From Planctomycetota bacterium (GTDB lineage Bacteria > Planctomycetota > Phycisphaerae > Sedimentisphaerales > Anaerobacaceae): a DNA stretch of 6,506 nucleotides. Position numbers and translations under genes: made by a program. Shown piece after piece: positions 6,030 through 6,506 of the stretch (its first letter is position 1; each line of letters starts with the position of its first letter). The notes under the pieces were generated by a model, which was not told where the DNA came from, searched no databases, and worked only from the letters and a program-made list of their open reading frames with translations. Where the stretch lies: contig JAGLTN010000507.1 of assembly GCA_023135255.1 (NCBI GenBank), positions 1 to 6,506 of the forward strand, in the 5' to 3' direction.

Positions 6030-6506
6030 ATCGAGTCTCAAAGTGATAATTTAGCTATAAAGCTAAAGCTCAACTGGGGGTTCACTCTGGTTGAGCTTTT
6101 GGTGGTGATATCGATTATTTCGGTTTTGATGGCGATTGTAATGCCTGTAATGAGTAAAGTCCGCCTACAGGCTAAAACTGCGATTAGCATAAATAACCAA
6201 CGGCAAATAGTGCTTGCGGTAAACTGTTTTGCTATGGACAATGATGACAGTTATCCCGAATCAGTAGCAACCATACAGGCAGGATCAAATTGGGAATGGG
6301 AAGAGCCGACAATGATGACTGCTTGTAAACCCCGTGAGTCGCAGAAGCATCGTTCAATGAGTGCCCATTTGCATAGCTATATCGAAGATGCGAGTGCTTT
6401 GTTTTCTCCTGGTGCCCCCAGAAAATATGAATACCTTCAGCAGGCCTGGGATGCTGGCGATGACTGGAGCAATCCCGATATACCTCCACCACCACAACCG
6501 GATTCG
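6030..6506 (+). CDS. Type II secretion/type IV prepilin-like protein, N-terminal part (3' truncated)
   Basis: The frame is open from after TAA 6015-6017 to the window end. It carries a class III prepilin signal: a short basic stretch (KLKLNWG), then G|FTLVELLVV with Glu at +5, and a hydrophobic helix of about 20 residues, processed by PilD-type peptidase. Then come 'RLQAKTAISINNQRQIVLAVNCFAMDNDDSYPES', 'RRSM-like' HRSMSAHLHSYIEDA, 'LFSPGAPRKYEYLQQAWDAGDDWSNPD' and a proline run, matching pseudopilin-like proteins common in Phycisphaerae and Lentisphaerae. No ATG, GTG or TTG occurs in frame before the motif; the first is TTG 6099, inside the hydrophobic helix. I placed the start at ATC 6030 because of the GAGG site. 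ATA 6057 would give a more typical eight-residue leader. Family is confident, the start is not, and loss of the start codon is possible. Confidence -1.
   Translation, partial: MESQSDNLAIKLKLNWGFTLVELLVVISIISVLMAIVMPVMSKVRLQAKTAISINNQRQIVLAVNCFAMDNDDSYPESVATIQAGSNWEWEEPTMMTACKPRESQKHRSMSAHLHSYIEDASALFSPGAPRKYEYLQQAWDAGDDWSNPDIPPPPQPDS
6050..6099 (+). repeat. Two adjoining perfect hairpins over the prepilin signal codons
   Basis: TTTAGCT (6050-6056) pairs with AGCTAAA (6061-6067) around ATAA. AAAGCTCAAC (6065-6074) pairs with GTTGAGCTTT (6090-6099) around a 15-base loop. The two share bases 6065-6067, so their outer pairs cannot form together. The second stem ends in TTTT (6097-6100). They cover the codons of the leader and FTLVEL, and could affect translation or transcription. 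Confidence -1.

Overview
The window looks like a piece of an AT-rich chromosome from a Planctomycetota bacterium. It most likely comes from the class Phycisphaerae, in or near the Sedimentisphaerales. Three signs point there. The large central gene combines Pmp-like right-handed beta-helix repeats with closing motifs of the type 'DPLF..DDNL..SPCIN.G..VDMGAYE' and a C-terminal dockerin-like pair, a combination I know from that group. The last gene is a prepilin-like protein of the kind that group carries in many copies. The first gene is a formylglycine-type sulfatase, a family strongly expanded there. This placement rests on remembered family resemblance; no search was run.

Layout, all genes on the plus strand. 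(1) 1-630: the C-terminal 209 residues of a sulfatase whose N-terminal part, including the catalytic Cys/Ser motif, lies outside the window. (2) 631-1188: a 558-base gap without a convincing intact gene. It holds a 10-bp inverted repeat, an extended -10 candidate, a hydrophobic mini-ORF (986-1039) that may be a gene remnant, and a perfect TATAAT box abutted by a 7-bp dyad. (3) 1189-5904: a 1571-residue secreted beta-helix protein of three modules, the first two being an internal duplication offset by exactly 1530 bp. (4) 5905-6029: a short AT-rich gap. (5) about 6030 to the window end: the 5' part of a prepilin-like gene. Its N-terminal signal is clear, but no ATG, GTG or TTG lies in frame upstream of it.

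The genes need not form one operon. The beta-helix gene has its own promoter candidate, and the gaps are 558 and about 125 bases. The sulfatase and the secreted repeat protein fit the lifestyle of a degrader of sulfated polysaccharides. The prepilin-like protein would be a separate envelope or secretion component. No direct functional link between the three can be shown from this sequence.

I see no CRISPR array, tRNA, rRNA or insertion sequence, and no clear undescribed multi-gene system. The points most worth a second look are the missing canonical start of the prepilin-like gene, the architecture and recent duplication of the repeat protein with its cysteine ladder, and the dyad-plus-TATAAT control region in front of it.
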